The notes: generated by a model not told the origin, from the sequence alone. A stretch of DNA of 64,000 bases from Cyanocohniella sp. LLY (GCA_022241785.1 JAKOMP010000013.1:1-64000), one strand, 5' to 3'; shown: positions 1-8,679, numbered from the stretch's first letter. A program made the numbers and translations.

Positions 1-62
1 TCTTGAAAATCTAACACTTTCATATCGGGGAGATTCAAGATTTGCTCTACAGGAAACTTCAT
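1..62 (-). CDS. ISL3-family transposase, N-terminal fragment (runs off the window)
   Basis: The ATG is at 62 on the minus strand, and only the first 20 residues (MKFPVEQILNLPDMKVLDFQ) are inside the window. The opening resembles cyanobacterial ISL3 transposases, which begin with a short leader of this kind before a zinc-finger region. The DDE domain cannot be seen, so activity cannot be judged. Family assignment rests on this short match plus the terminal repeat at 217-240. Confidence 0.55.
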   Translation of the reverse strand, partial: MKFPVEQILNLPDMKVLDFQ

Positions 63-240
63 CGTAAATACCTGAAAACTAACAATTTTATAATATAAAT
101 TATAATTTTGGTATTTTTACATAATGCTTAATATCTCTTAAATACTTGCCAAATCTAAATCGTAGGCATTATTGTCTTTAAATCATAGCCCTTATAATTC
201 AGTTAATTTTCATAATCACCATAAAAGTAACCGAAGAACC
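1..240 (-). mobile_element. ISL3-type insertion sequence, terminal part
   Basis: The window opens inside an insertion sequence. A transposase start lies on the minus strand at 62, and 155 bases upstream of it is a 24-base terminal repeat at 217-240 which, read inward, begins GGTTCTTCGGTTACTTTTAT. Termini of that GGYTCTTC type about 150 bases before a transposase whose first residues are MKFPVEQILNLPDMKVLDFQ fit the ISL3 family as I remember it. The predicted outer edge is base 240, so an 8-base target duplication would be 241-248 (gcaatatc). The other end is outside the window, so this is not confirmed. Confidence 0.7.
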
Positions 241-252
241 GCAATATCTGAA

Positions 253-273
253 TTGTGAAAATTTTGTTCACAA
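253..273. promoter_or_regulatory. Inverted repeat upstream of the CobW-family gene
   Basis: TTGTGAA at 253-259 and TTCACAA at 267-273 are exact reverse complements separated by 7 bases. This is just outside the predicted IS edge and about 180 bases before the CobW-family start. The arms resemble a CRP half-site, but the spacing is too wide for the usual TGTGA-N6-TCACA site. It could be an operator or a weak hairpin. Confidence 0.3.
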
Positions 274-451
274 GCCACCTTGATTTTTTGTAATTTTAAG
301 ATACCAAGGATACCAAAAAAGTTTCATGAATCATTTTTTTAGGTAAGATTTCAGTTTAGAATAACTGGGTCAAACTTAAAAAATAGCTGAATCTCAGTAT
401 GGAAAGTTGAGAGTATTAAAACTTTTTATACTGAGAAAATCGGGTAAAATT

Positions 452-1492
452 ATGGCTACAAAAATTCCTGTCACAGTAATTACAGGCTTCTTAGGCAGTG
501 GTAAAACCAGCTTAATTCGCCACTTGCTACAAAACAACCAAGGACGAAGGATTGCTGTTTTAGTCAACGAATTTGGCGAACTCGGTATAGATGGGGAGTT
601 ATTGAAATCCTGTCAGATTTGCCCCGAAGATGGCGATGAGACAAGTAACATCTTTGAATTAACCAACGGCTGCTTATGTTGCACCGTACAGGAAGAGTTT
701 TATCCCACCATGCAAGAGTTAATCAAGCGTCGGGATAGTATTGACTGCATTTTGATTGAAACTTCTGGGTTGGCTTTACCCAAACCCCTAGTGAAAGCTT
801 TTCGCTGGCAAGAAATTCGCGCCGCCGCCACGGTAGATGCGGTGATTACCGTAGTAGATTGTGCAGCCGTAGCCGAGGGAACATTCGCCAGCGATCCAGA
901 GGCGATCGCCGCACAACGGCAGGCAGATGATAGCCTAGAACATGAAACACCATTGCAAGAACTATTTGAAGACCAACTTGCCTGTGCAGACTTGGTGGTA
1001 TTGAATAAAACTGATTTAGTAGATGCAGCAACAAAAACGCAAGTCGAGGAATTGATTAAACAAGAGTTACCCAGAGTAGTGAAGATTGTGGAGAGCGATC
1101 GCGGTAAACTTGATGCATCTATTTTATTAGGATTTCAAGCCGCAGTTGAAGACGATTTAGATAGTCGCCCCAGTCATCATGATACTGAAGAAGACCACGA
1201 ACACGACGAAGAAATTACTTCAACTCATGTAGTTTTAGACCGCGCCTTTGACCCAGAAAAACTGCAACAAACATTGCAAATATTGGCGAATCAACAAGAA
1301 ATTTACCGCATTAAAGGCTTTGTAGCCGTTCCAAATAAACCTATGCGTTTAGTGATGCAAGGTGTAGGTACCCGATTTGATAAATTTTATGATCGTCCTT
1401 GGCAACCACAAGAAGCCAGAAAAACTAGCTTAGTTTTCATTGGCCGTGATTTGAAATCCTCAGAAATCGAATTACAACTAGTAGCTTTATAA
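452..1492 (+). CDS. CobW/COG0523-family GTPase, probable metal chaperone
   Basis: The protein of 346 residues begins with the P-loop GFLGSGKT at residues 12-19, followed by the COG0523 metal-binding CxCC motif (C74-L-C76-C77), an NKTD guanine-specificity motif and a C-terminal CobW_C domain. A His/Asp/Glu-rich stretch near residues 241-256 (contains SHHDTEEDHEHDEE) is a likely extra metal-binding site. Family members insert or deliver zinc or cobalt using GTP hydrolysis. I chose the ATG at 452 because the P-loop strand follows it directly, as in homologues; an in-frame start at 407 adds 15 unconserved residues. An ABA4-like gene follows 22 bases downstream, so the two may be cotranscribed. 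Which metal it serves cannot be read from sequence. Confidence 0.88.
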   Translation: MATKIPVTVITGFLGSGKTSLIRHLLQNNQGRRIAVLVNEFGELGIDGELLKSCQICPEDGDETSNIFELTNGCLCCTVQEEFYPTMQELIKRRDSIDCILIETSGLALPKPLVKAFRWQEIRAAATVDAVITVVDCAAVAEGTFASDPEAIAAQRQADDSLEHETPLQELFEDQLACADLVVLNKTDLVDAATKTQVEELIKQELPRVVKIVESDRGKLDASILLGFQAAVEDDLDSRPSHHDTEEDHEHDEEITSTHVVLDRAFDPEKLQQTLQILANQQEIYRIKGFVAVPNKPMRLVMQGVGTRFDKFYDRPWQPQEARKTSLVFIGRDLKSSEIELQLVAL

Positions 1493-1514
1493 TTTGTTTT
1501 TTCTCTCCAAATCT

Positions 1515-1985
1515 ATGACAATTACTCAACTATTTAACATTGCCAACATTTTTGTTGTGCCCTTTTGGTTATTAATGATTTTTCTGCCTAATTGGAAAGT
1601 GACACGGCGGGTAATGGAATCCTATTTGCCTTTTGTGATCTTGGCTGGCGCATATTTGTATTTATTTGTCAGCAGTATTACGCCAGAAAATGCCCAAGCT
1701 TTATCTAATCCTCAATTAGCAGATATTGCCAGATTTTTTGCAGATGAAACAGCTGCGGCCACAGGTTGGATTCATTTTCTTGTAATGGATTTATTCGTTG
1801 GTCGTTGGATATATTGGGAAGGACAAAAAACAGGTATCTGGACAATTCATTCTATTGCCCTGTGTTTGTTTGCTGGCCCTCTAGGGTTACTATCTCACGT
1901 TGTCACGTACTGGATTACCAAGGTATTTTTTCCCGGTTCACAGACAAGTGAAGCAGTCGCAGAAGAGGCAGTATCATCAAATTGA
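1515..1985 (+). CDS. ABA4-like / DUF4281 membrane protein
   Basis: This is a 156-residue integral membrane protein with about four hydrophobic segments (roughly residues 5-24, 38-55, 86-105 and 115-140). It carries the conserved DLFVGRWIYWEG stretch and a glycine-proline turn (FAGPLGLL) typical of the DUF4281/ABA4 family. The plant member ABA4 is needed for neoxanthin formation; the cyanobacterial role is not settled, so I do not assign an enzyme activity. The ATG at 1515 is preferred over an upstream in-frame start at 1494 because the conserved TITQLFN start follows it. It lies just behind the CobW-family gene on the same strand. Confidence 0.75.
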   Translation: MTITQLFNIANIFVVPFWLLMIFLPNWKVTRRVMESYLPFVILAGAYLYLFVSSITPENAQALSNPQLADIARFFADETAAATGWIHFLVMDLFVGRWIYWEGQKTGIWTIHSIALCLFAGPLGLLSHVVTYWITKVFFPGSQTSEAVAEEAVSSN

Positions 1986-2023
1986 CGATTATTGAAACTC
2001 CCTGGTAATTAAGCATATTTAAG

Positions 2024-2046
2024 CCCTCTCTCTGCGTCGGAGAGGG
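2024..2046 (+). terminator. Hairpin after the ABA4-like gene
   Basis: CCCTCTC at 2024-2030 pairs with GAGAGGG at 2040-2046 around a 9-base loop, 38 bases after the ABA4-like stop. No clear T-run follows. It lies between convergent genes and could serve either strand. Similar GAGAGGGG-rich strings are common cyanobacterial intergenic repeats. Confidence 0.4.
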
Positions 2047-2071
2047 GTTGGGGAGAGGTTCTTAATGAGTC

Positions 2072-2776
2072 CTATGATAAATCGAGGTTTCCCGAAGCGA
2101 TCACCTCTAGTTTGTCACTATCCAATATCATAATTTTACCCCCCCGACTATAGACGACTACTGACTTTAAACTTTTAATTAACCGCACACATTCTTCGTA
2201 AGTAATGCCAATACTCCGAGCCATGCGATAGTAAGATAATTTAACTTTTAAAATCTTCCCTTGGGCACTAATTTCGGTTCCTGATGTGGTAGCAAAATAT
2301 TGGATTAATCTAGCTAGGCGCACAATTGCTCTTTCCGAAACTAATCCGTGTACTGTTTCATGTAATTGCTGAATCCGAGTGTTAAAAACCATCAACATCC
2401 GTAAAGCAATTTCTGGTTGATTTTGAATTGCTTGCAGTAAAGCATCACGTTGGATAGTGAGAATTTCACAATCAAATTCAGCAGTCACGGTTGCAGGTGA
2501 AATGCCATTACCTAAAAGTGCAGGCGCAGCGAAAATTTCCCCAGCAGTTAGTCCCCGTAAAATGGTTTCTTTCCCCGTGGTGGCTATTTTGGTCACTTGA
2601 ATGGAGCCACTAACAACAGCATATAACTTTGCTGGTAGGCGATCGCCTTCATGCAGGACAATCTCACCTTTACTGTATTTTTGCACCTGGGCGTAAGGTT
2701 GCAATTTTACCTTGTCTGCTGTTTCTAAACCTGCAAACACAATAATTTGTGACAGCTGTTCTAAAGATGGTTGCAT
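2072..2776 (-). CDS. Crp/Fnr-family transcriptional regulator
   Basis: The 234-residue protein has an N-terminal cyclic-nucleotide-binding beta-roll (about residues 10-125, containing YSKGEIVLHEGDRLPAKLYA and SGSIQVTK), a long dimer helix (about 125-150) and a C-terminal winged-helix region with the recognition stretch YYRMARSIGITYEECVRLIK. Family members switch transcription in response to cAMP, 2-oxoglutarate, redox state or other signals. The usual cAMP-binding GEXXXXXXXXRS pattern is not evident, so cAMP is not assumed. It lacks an N-terminal Cys cluster. The start at 2776 (MQPSLEQLSQ) is an ATG; six extra residues are possible. It follows the amidase gene by 36 bases and is likely cotranscribed with it. 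Confidence 0.85.
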   Translation of the reverse strand: MQPSLEQLSQIIVFAGLETADKVKLQPYAQVQKYSKGEIVLHEGDRLPAKLYAVVSGSIQVTKIATTGKETILRGLTAGEIFAAPALLGNGISPATVTAEFDCEILTIQRDALLQAIQNQPEIALRMLMVFNTRIQQLHETVHGLVSERAIVRLARLIQYFATTSGTEISAQGKILKVKLSYYRMARSIGITYEECVRLIKSLKSVVVYSRGGKIMILDSDKLEVIASGNLDLS

Positions 2777-2782
2777 CAAAAA

Positions 2783-2806
2783 TCCCACTCCCAACTCCCA
2801 ACTCCC
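2783..2806. repeat. Short tandem heptamer repeat (CCCAACT type)
   Basis: Three imperfect copies of a seven-base unit (CCCACTC, CCAACTC, CCAACTC in register) sit in the short gap between the amidase and the Crp-type gene. Such short tandemly repeated heptamers are characteristic of heterocystous cyanobacteria. Confidence 0.6.
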
Positions 2807-2812
2807 TGCGTA

Positions 2813-4204
2813 CTACAACGCTGGCCGATGTTGAATCCAAGGATTAGCTGCTTCGATTTGGGCTGCGAGACTGATTAACGTGGCTTCGGCGGCGGGTTTG
2901 CCAATTAGCTGCACACTTATGGGTAAACCATTGCTATCAAAGCCTACAGGAAGGGCGATCGCAGGTTGTCCAGTAGCGTTAGCACCAGGACAAGGTGCCA
3001 CCCAACGCATAATGTTAGCGAATGTCTCTTCTGGACTTAAATTGGCCCATTCTCCGATACGGATGGGTGAATGCAGATAAACTGGCAATACCAGCACATC
3101 TACGGTATCGAAAAATGCCACAATTTGCCTAGCTACTATTTGCATTTGGGAAATTGCTTGTAAATACTCTCCCACGGAACCTGTACGTGCCAACAAGAAA
3201 CGATTTACTGGCTGTAATGCTTCCGCCGGAATGCCTGATGCTGCTACTCCAGCTTGCCAAACGACTTGAAATGGTTCTACTAACCCACTAAAATCTGGGC
3301 ATTTTTCTTCAACTGTATGCCCAAATTGTTCTAATAATTTGACTGTTTGTAGTACACCTTGCTGACAATTAGCATCAGCTTCTCCTAAGGGAGGAATATT
3401 TGTACTAAAGGCAATTCGCAAATTACCGAGTTTTTCTTGAATAGCGGCGAGAAATGATGTTTCTGGATTGGGTAACCAGTAAGGATCACCTGTAACGTAG
3501 CCAGACATAACATCTAATAAAGCCGCAGCATCTGCTACAGTCCGTCCGATGGGCCCATTAGTCGCAATCCCCGCCACGCGATCGCCTACTGGTGCATGAG
3601 TGACTCTACCTCTGGAGGGTTTGATCCCAACTAAACCACAGCAAGCCGCAGGCCCCCGTACTGAACCACCACCATCAGAACCTTGAGCGATCGCACATAA
3701 TCCTGCGGCTACAGATGATGCTGCACCACCACTAGAACCACCTGGGGTATATTCCAAATTCCAAGGATTTCTGGCTGGGGGAAATCCCGTAGGTTCAGAG
3801 TAAGGAAAGGAACCAATTTCTGAAGTGGCGGTTTTACCTAAAATAATAAATCCGGCTTGTTTAATTCGGGTGACTACCCCATCGTCATAGTTAGGGATAT
3901 TTTGTAATAATGCTGGATTACCGTAGGTACAGGGGACACCTGCGACAGCATTGAGGTCTTTAATGGAAATCGGTACACCAAAAAATGGCGGTAATTCTGA
4001 GGTAGTGGATAGTGTTTCGGTTTTGGCTTTAGCATCTGCGATCGCTAAGTCTGCTGTTACCGTAAAATAACTTCCCAATTGGGGATTCAGCAATTGAATT
4101 CGTTCTAAATATAATTCCACCAACTCTAGCGGCGACACTTCTCGATGGCGAATTAGGCGCGCCAACTCTAATGCGGGGGTAAAAGCTAAATCAATTTTAT
4201 CCAT
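2813..4204 (-). CDS. Amidase signature-family enzyme (GatA-like)
   Basis: At 463 residues this has the full amidase-signature length. The Ser-cisSer-Lys catalytic triad is visible: K82 in ISIKDLN, S157 in the GGSSGG loop and the nucleophile S181 in GSDGGGSVRGPAA, with the family spacing of 24 residues between the two serines. Such enzymes hydrolyse carboxamides. It resembles GatA, but no gatB or gatC is adjacent and it stands with a Crp-type regulator, so a stand-alone amidase of unknown substrate is more likely than the tRNA amidotransferase subunit. Confidence 0.85.
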   Translation of the reverse strand: MDKIDLAFTPALELARLIRHREVSPLELVELYLERIQLLNPQLGSYFTVTADLAIADAKAKTETLSTTSELPPFFGVPISIKDLNAVAGVPCTYGNPALLQNIPNYDDGVVTRIKQAGFIILGKTATSEIGSFPYSEPTGFPPARNPWNLEYTPGGSSGGAASSVAAGLCAIAQGSDGGGSVRGPAACCGLVGIKPSRGRVTHAPVGDRVAGIATNGPIGRTVADAAALLDVMSGYVTGDPYWLPNPETSFLAAIQEKLGNLRIAFSTNIPPLGEADANCQQGVLQTVKLLEQFGHTVEEKCPDFSGLVEPFQVVWQAGVAASGIPAEALQPVNRFLLARTGSVGEYLQAISQMQIVARQIVAFFDTVDVLVLPVYLHSPIRIGEWANLSPEETFANIMRWVAPCPGANATGQPAIALPVGFDSNGLPISVQLIGKPAAEATLISLAAQIEAANPWIQHRPAL

Positions 4205-4432
4205 AGGTTAGTTGATGGTGATTGTGTCTGCTGCTGAAATTTTTAAACGGTAGTTGTTACTTTATTGAAATTTTCGGGCATTATGAACCTTAGTAGATCC
4301 TGAAAATTGTCAATCAATTAGGAAGTTGAGCTTTAATAGGCGAGATTTAAACTTTTACTGAAGTTATCAACTCGCTGCATAGTCATTTTAATTGTTTCAC
4401 ATAAACTTTTAACAAATCCCCACGGGATATTT

Positions 4433-5920
4433 ATGGCTGATCTAGACAAAAATCTTCATGAAGTGCCAAAACTCGTTTCTAGCCTCAAGCTGAATCTTGG
4501 TAATTCTCATGAAATCATGCAACAAGTTGTTTTAGTAAATAATATTCAAGATGAATTACAGAATATTCAACAAATTATTGCTCAAGAACTCAACCTCATA
4601 AAAAGTAAAAATAATTCTGTTGCGACACTTCCACGTTTGGGTACAGTAGTTACTTTGTTTTTTCCTAATGTTGATTTAGGAGAGACAAAGATTAATGCCA
4701 CGACAAGATATATTACAGCAAAATTTGGCAAGCCAGAAAAAGAAATATCAATTAGTGACTTACAAGCCAAAATTGATGGCTGGATTGAATGGGGTGATTT
4801 TATTCAGGTAATTTCCGCAGACATTTTAAGTGATACTCAGTTAGTAAGTCAACTAAATGCGGATATTAATCATTTAAGCTTACCTACACAAATTCAAAAT
4901 ATTCATGAAAGCCTCAAAATTAACTTAGCTTTTACCAATCCTAAAATATTACAGAAGCAAATTCAACAGATTAGCCATGTTCATCAAGAAATCTTAGACG
5001 TACAGCAAAGAATAATTCATGTCATCACTACTATTAAAAATAGCCGTAGTTTATTAAATATATTCATAGGTATTTCATCTTTTTGGGGTAATTCTGGCTT
5101 TACATTAGAATGGTTAGATGATGACCAAGAATTGATTATCTCTAGTGATGGTAAATTTCATGAATTAACAGATATTTTAAATGACTGTGAATTATTACAG
5201 CAAGAAATTGATAATTTAATTATCAAAATTAATGCTTTAACAAAGCAAGCGGAACAATCACTGAAAAATATTGCCCAAGAACCTGAGCAAAAACCAGTTA
5301 TTAATCATCAACCAAATGTAGTACCCAAGATTGCTTCACAAAAAAAATTCCATTCAACTTTTCTTATCGCCTCAAGTTTAGTCATTTTAAGTTTTGGTAG
5401 TTGGATGATTAAAAACCAAATACCATATATGCAAAAAACAGTTGAGAGTTCTAATCAAGAAACTATTGCATCTACCAATTTTAATTCTGCACTCAATCTA
5501 GGATTAGAAGCCTCTGCTTTAGTACAAAATCCCCCACTACCCCTAGAAGTTTGGCAGCAAGCAGAAAGCAAATGGCAACAAGCAATAGACTTATTAGCAA
5601 GTATTCCCGAAGGAACATCAGTTTATCCTCCCGCAGCAGATAGATTAGTGCGTTATCGTTTAAACCGGATTGCTATCAATGAAAGAGCATTAAATGAAAA
5701 AAAAGCCGGAGAAAAATTAAGAGAAGCTCAAAAGTTAGACACAGAAGCTACTTTCTTTGTGAAAAACTCGCCTCAATCTGTTTTAGCTTTACAGCAAGCA
5801 AAAAATAAATGGCAAGCAGCCATCAAATTATTAGAAAGTATTCCTCAGAGTACATCTGTATATCAACAAGCTCAAGAAATTATGCCTATTTATAAAAGTA
5901 ATTATGCAGCTATTAAGTAA
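4433..5920 (+). CDS. Membrane-anchored protein with C-terminal W-x-x-A repeat units, function unknown
   Basis: I do not recognise a named function for this 495-residue protein. The N-terminal 300 residues are charged, rich in Gln, Ile and Asn and probably mostly helical or coiled. A single membrane segment spans about 309-327 (FLIASSLVILSFGSWMI). Behind it are two copies of a unit of about 65 residues, near 370-430 and 433-490, each with W-(Q)-x-A-I-x-L-L-x-S-I-P-x-x-T-S-V-Y and a following A/Q-rich helix. The same pattern occurs in other cyanobacterial TPR-like repeat proteins. Topology suggests a cytoplasmic N-terminal domain and extracytoplasmic repeats, or the reverse. The gene stands alone. 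Confidence 0.7.
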   Translation: MADLDKNLHEVPKLVSSLKLNLGNSHEIMQQVVLVNNIQDELQNIQQIIAQELNLIKSKNNSVATLPRLGTVVTLFFPNVDLGETKINATTRYITAKFGKPEKEISISDLQAKIDGWIEWGDFIQVISADILSDTQLVSQLNADINHLSLPTQIQNIHESLKINLAFTNPKILQKQIQQISHVHQEILDVQQRIIHVITTIKNSRSLLNIFIGISSFWGNSGFTLEWLDDDQELIISSDGKFHELTDILNDCELLQQEIDNLIIKINALTKQAEQSLKNIAQEPEQKPVINHQPNVVPKIASQKKFHSTFLIASSLVILSFGSWMIKNQIPYMQKTVESSNQETIASTNFNSALNLGLEASALVQNPPLPLEVWQQAESKWQQAIDLLASIPEGTSVYPPAADRLVRYRLNRIAINERALNEKKAGEKLREAQKLDTEATFFVKNSPQSVLALQQAKNKWQAAIKLLESIPQSTSVYQQAQEIMPIYKSNYAAIK

Positions 5921-5931
5921 ACTAATAAATA

Positions 5932-6552
5932 CTAATTACTATCCACTTGCAAAATTTGTTCCGCCGTTAAATTTAAACCTGGGAATGCTAACGATTCAAT
6001 TTTATCACCACCTCTAAACTGGCTAACTTGATACTCACCTTCAACCAGTTGGTAAACAGAAATAGTGGGTTGTTTAGGGTTACCGATAAATTTCCGTCCC
6101 CCTAAAGCTAGGTAGTCTACTACCCAATATTCCGGAATCCCCATTTCTTCGTAGTCGGCTAACTTTTTGTAGTAGTCATCTCGCCAGTTAGTACTTACTA
6201 CTTCAATCACCAACGGCACAGATGCACATTGAATAATAGTGGATTGTTTTTTCCATAAAGGTTCATTTGCCAAGTTCGCACGGTTCAATATCAAAACATC
6301 TGGTAAATAAGCTGACTCGCTTTCAGGTGGTTTGACCAATGCTTGTTTAGGGATAGTATAGGGAAGATTTAGCCGTTTAATCTCCGTAGATACTTCTAGT
6401 GTTAAAAATCCTCCGATATCTTCATGTTCACCTGATGGCTGTGGCATCTCAACAATTACCCCATCATATAGTTCATAGCGTTTACCTTCAGGCTTCCACT
6501 CCAAAAACTCTGCGTAGGTTACTAGTTTAGGCTGGGGTATGGCTTGAGTCAT
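5932..6552 (-). CDS. Uma2-family (DUF820) putative endonuclease
   Basis: This is a 206-residue member of the DUF820/Uma2 family, which is greatly expanded in filamentous cyanobacteria and has a PD-(D/E)XK nuclease fold. Typical parts are visible: TYAEFLEWKPEGKRYELYDG near the N terminus, YLPDVLILNRA in the middle, PLVIEVVS with the acidic E-V-V-S core, and DYYKKLADYEEMGIPEYWVVD. The role of these proteins is unknown. It is convergent with the preceding membrane-protein gene, with 11 bases between stops. Confidence 0.85.
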   Translation of the reverse strand: MTQAIPQPKLVTYAEFLEWKPEGKRYELYDGVIVEMPQPSGEHEDIGGFLTLEVSTEIKRLNLPYTIPKQALVKPPESESAYLPDVLILNRANLANEPLWKKQSTIIQCASVPLVIEVVSTNWRDDYYKKLADYEEMGIPEYWVVDYLALGGRKFIGNPKQPTISVYQLVEGEYQVSQFRGGDKIESLAFPGLNLTAEQILQVDSN

Positions 6553-6627
6553 AAAACTTCTCTAGTGCATTCGATTAATGAACTACTCCCACTAAAATGA
6601 CAATAGCGGGAGTTTCCCATTTCATAA

Positions 6628-7455
6628 TTAAACTTTCGTGCGGTCTGTCAAAATTTCGTAACCAGTTTCCGTCACCAAAACTGTATGCTCAAACTGTGCT
6701 GATAGCGAATTATCTACAGTTACCGCTGTCCATCGGTCAGATAATATTTTTGTGTGCTTAGAACCTGCATTTAAAATTGGTTCAATTGCTAAAGTCATCC
6801 CCGCACGCAGTTTGACATTTGGCATTTCGCGCGTACGAAAGTTGAAAACTGAAGGTTCTTCGTGTAGATTCCGACCAACACCATGTCCGGTAAATTCTTC
6901 TACTACACTAAAACCATTAGCTTTCACATGGTCTTCTATTGCCCCTGCGAGGTCAAGTAGGTAAGCACCTGCTTTGACTTGTTCAATCCCTTTAAAAAGA
7001 GACTCTTCCGCTACGCGAATTAGTTTAGCTGCATCTGGAGTCACTTCACCCACGGCAATAGTAATGCAGGAATCACCGTGAAAACCTTGATAAAAAGCAC
7101 CCGTATCTACTTTTAAGACATCCCCAGTCCGAATTACTTTCTTAGGATTTGGGATACCATGCACTACTTCATTATTAATACTGGCACAAATAGAACCTGT
7201 AAAACCGTGATATCCCTTAAAACTTGGTGTAGCATCCATTTCGCGGATACGTTTTTCGGCATAAGCATCCAAGTCAGCGGTGGTCATTCCGGGCTTAACC
7301 ATCTCAGAAATTTCTTTGAGAACAGTAGCCACAATTTTTGCTGACTGCCGCATAATTTCAATTTCTCGCGGCGATTTAATTTCAATCCCTCGGCGCTGTT
7401 TTTTTGCAGGTTTCGGCTGAGTTTTTTGAGCAAGCAAATTACTGAGAATGTTCAT
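6628..7455 (-). CDS. map: Type I methionine aminopeptidase
   Basis: The enzyme removes the initiator methionine from new proteins in the cytoplasm. The 275-residue sequence shows the pita-bread fold metal ligands: two Asp in [15 protein letters not shown], His in [13 protein letters not shown], Glu in AIEPIL and Glu in QFEHTVLV. The N-terminal extension of about 25 basic residues ([14 protein letters not shown]) precedes the catalytic core and lacks the SH3-like zinc region. The window alone does not show whether other map paralogues exist. Confidence 0.92.
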   Translation of the reverse strand: MNILSNLLAQKTQPKPAKKQRRGIEIKSPREIEIMRQSAKIVATVLKEISEMVKPGMTTADLDAYAEKRIREMDATPSFKGYHGFTGSICASINNEVVHGIPNPKKVIRTGDVLKVDTGAFYQGFHGDSCITIAVGEVTPDAAKLIRVAEESLFKGIEQVKAGAYLLDLAGAIEDHVKANGFSVVEEFTGHGVGRNLHEEPSVFNFRTREMPNVKLRAGMTLAIEPILNAGSKHTKILSDRWTAVTVDNSLSAQFEHTVLVTETGYEILTDRTKV

Positions 7456-7551
7456 GGGGAATTAATAATTACTGGCGCATTACTGCTATAGTCGCAGTAT
7501 TTTTTCTTATATTTACGTTAACTTATTTTTGCCCCATCCTTTGTCTGTGGA

Positions 7552-7573
7552 GGACTAGAGGCTAGAGGCTAGG
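7552..7573. repeat. Short tandem heptamer repeat (GGCTAGA type)
   Basis: Three copies of a seven-base unit (GGACTAG, AGGCTAG, AGGCTAG) occur in the gap between map and the cupredoxin gene. The same family recurs at 22266-22296 and 29638-29681. Confidence 0.65.
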
Positions 7574-7581
7574 AAGTTTCC

Positions 7582-8094
7582 TTAGTTTGCGATCGCAATT
7601 TCACCCTTCATTCCGGCTTTCGTATGACCAGGTATAGAACAGTGTAAGTTGTAATTTCCTTGTTTCATCGGCACAAACACCCATTCTGCTTCTGCACCTG
7701 GCTTGAGTTCTAGTTCGTGAATGGCACCTTTGACTTCTACTTTGCCGGCTTGGACTTTTTGTGTCCAGATACCATCAGCAAAATCTTTGGCGGTGAAATA
7801 ATGCTTCAATTGGCTGGGATTAGTCAGGCGCAGTAAATAACGTTTACCTGGGACAAATTCCAAATGATCAGGTTCAAACTTGAGTTCGTTGGCAGAATTA
7901 CCTAAACTAATTTTAATTTCTGTAGCAGGTTGTTTCAGTAAATCTTCTGCTAAATTTGCCGCGATCGCCGGATTAGCAATGATTAAACCCAGGCATAGCA
8001 ACAAACACAATACAGTAATTTTTCTCACTAGTTGCAGCCTAGCTGCTAAAAGAAGGTATAAATTTTCTGAATTTTCTGTAAATAACGCCTTCAT
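7582..8094 (-). CDS. Secreted plastocyanin-like cupredoxin-domain protein
   Basis: The 170-residue product has a signal peptide with hydrophobic core ITVLCLLLCLGLIIA and a likely cleavage after NPAIA. The mature part is a cupredoxin domain. Type-1 copper ligands are present: His in the LKHYFT stretch, then Cys and His in HCSIPGH and Met in KAGM. It lacks the typical plastocyanin core sequence and resembles cupredoxin domains of the COX2/nitrosocyanin group. Its electron-transfer partner is unknown. The ATG at 8094 is used; an upstream TTG at 8103 is less likely. Confidence 0.8.
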   Translation of the reverse strand: MKALFTENSENLYLLLAARLQLVRKITVLCLLLCLGLIIANPAIAANLAEDLLKQPATEIKISLGNSANELKFEPDHLEFVPGKRYLLRLTNPSQLKHYFTAKDFADGIWTQKVQAGKVEVKGAIHELELKPGAEAEWVFVPMKQGNYNLHCSIPGHTKAGMKGEIAIAN

Positions 8095-8308
8095 TGTTAT
8101 CAATAGCCTTAATGAAAATTATGGTGGCAAATTGCTAAAAAACGCCTTACCTATTCACCATTATTCACTCGGTGTGCAACTTATGGCTTTTGATATAGCA
8201 ATCTGAGTTGGGTAGGTAAAAAAAGATAAAAGTACCAAAAAAATTCAACAGTAGTTTGACATAATTTGGAAGAAATAAAAATGTAGTTAAGTATAGATTT
8301 ATGAAAAT

Positions 8309-8323
8309 AAATGATAATCATTT
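8309..8323. promoter_or_regulatory. Fur-family operator (perfect 15-base palindrome)
   Basis: AAATGATAATCATTT is a perfect palindrome about its central A and matches the core of the Fur consensus (GATAATGATAATCATTATC); a Zur site would look similar. It lies 215 bases upstream of the cupredoxin start (minus strand) and 38 bases upstream of a 17-codon ORF on the plus strand. The aquaporin gene is about 540 bases further on. The controlled gene is not certain. Confidence 0.65.
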
Positions 8324-8360
8324 ACATTTTTTATTTTATTGAGAGGAATATAAACAAGTT

Positions 8361-8414
8361 ATGGTGTCATATCGCTACTACACCGTAAAAGAGCCAAACG
8401 AATTGTCTATATAG
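8361..8414 (+). CDS. Possible 17-residue micro-ORF behind the Fur-type box
   Basis: An ATG at 8361 with a GAGAGGA Shine-Dalgarno-like stretch at 8341-8347 opens an ORF encoding MVSYRYYTVKEPNELSI and a TAG stop. It lies directly downstream of the Fur-type palindrome. It may be a leader peptide or chance. No similarity is recognised. Confidence 0.25.
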   Translation: MVSYRYYTVKEPNELSI

Positions 8415-8566
8415 CAAAAGCGAATTGTCATAAAATCCTCAAAAATAATTTTGCTTTACCTTAGTACAAGAGAGAAATCATACTTCATTGGTTAATTACA
8501 GTGGATTATTTTCGTATTTTGCAGGTTGTACATCACCTTAATTGAGTAATAATAAATATTTTTTTT

Positions 8567-8580
8567 AAAGATGCATCTTT
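8567..8580. promoter_or_regulatory. 14-base palindrome with a TATAAT element downstream
   Basis: AAAGATGCATCTTT is a perfect palindrome. It is followed by TATAAT at 8594-8599, a candidate -10 element for the small ORF at 8680 and the aquaporin gene. It may be an operator for that promoter. Confidence 0.35.
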
Positions 8581-8679
8581 CTGATGACTTCATGTATAAT
8601 CCTGACTAAATAGAATAAACAAATATTTACTAACTAACTAAGAAACGTGTAAACGTCCTCCAGGAAGTTAGTCAAATAA

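Noticed and set aside
2813-4204. GatA subunit of Glu-tRNA amidotransferase
   Set aside because: The amidase signature is complete, but no gatB or gatC is adjacent and the neighbour is a Crp-type regulator; stand-alone amidase is safer.
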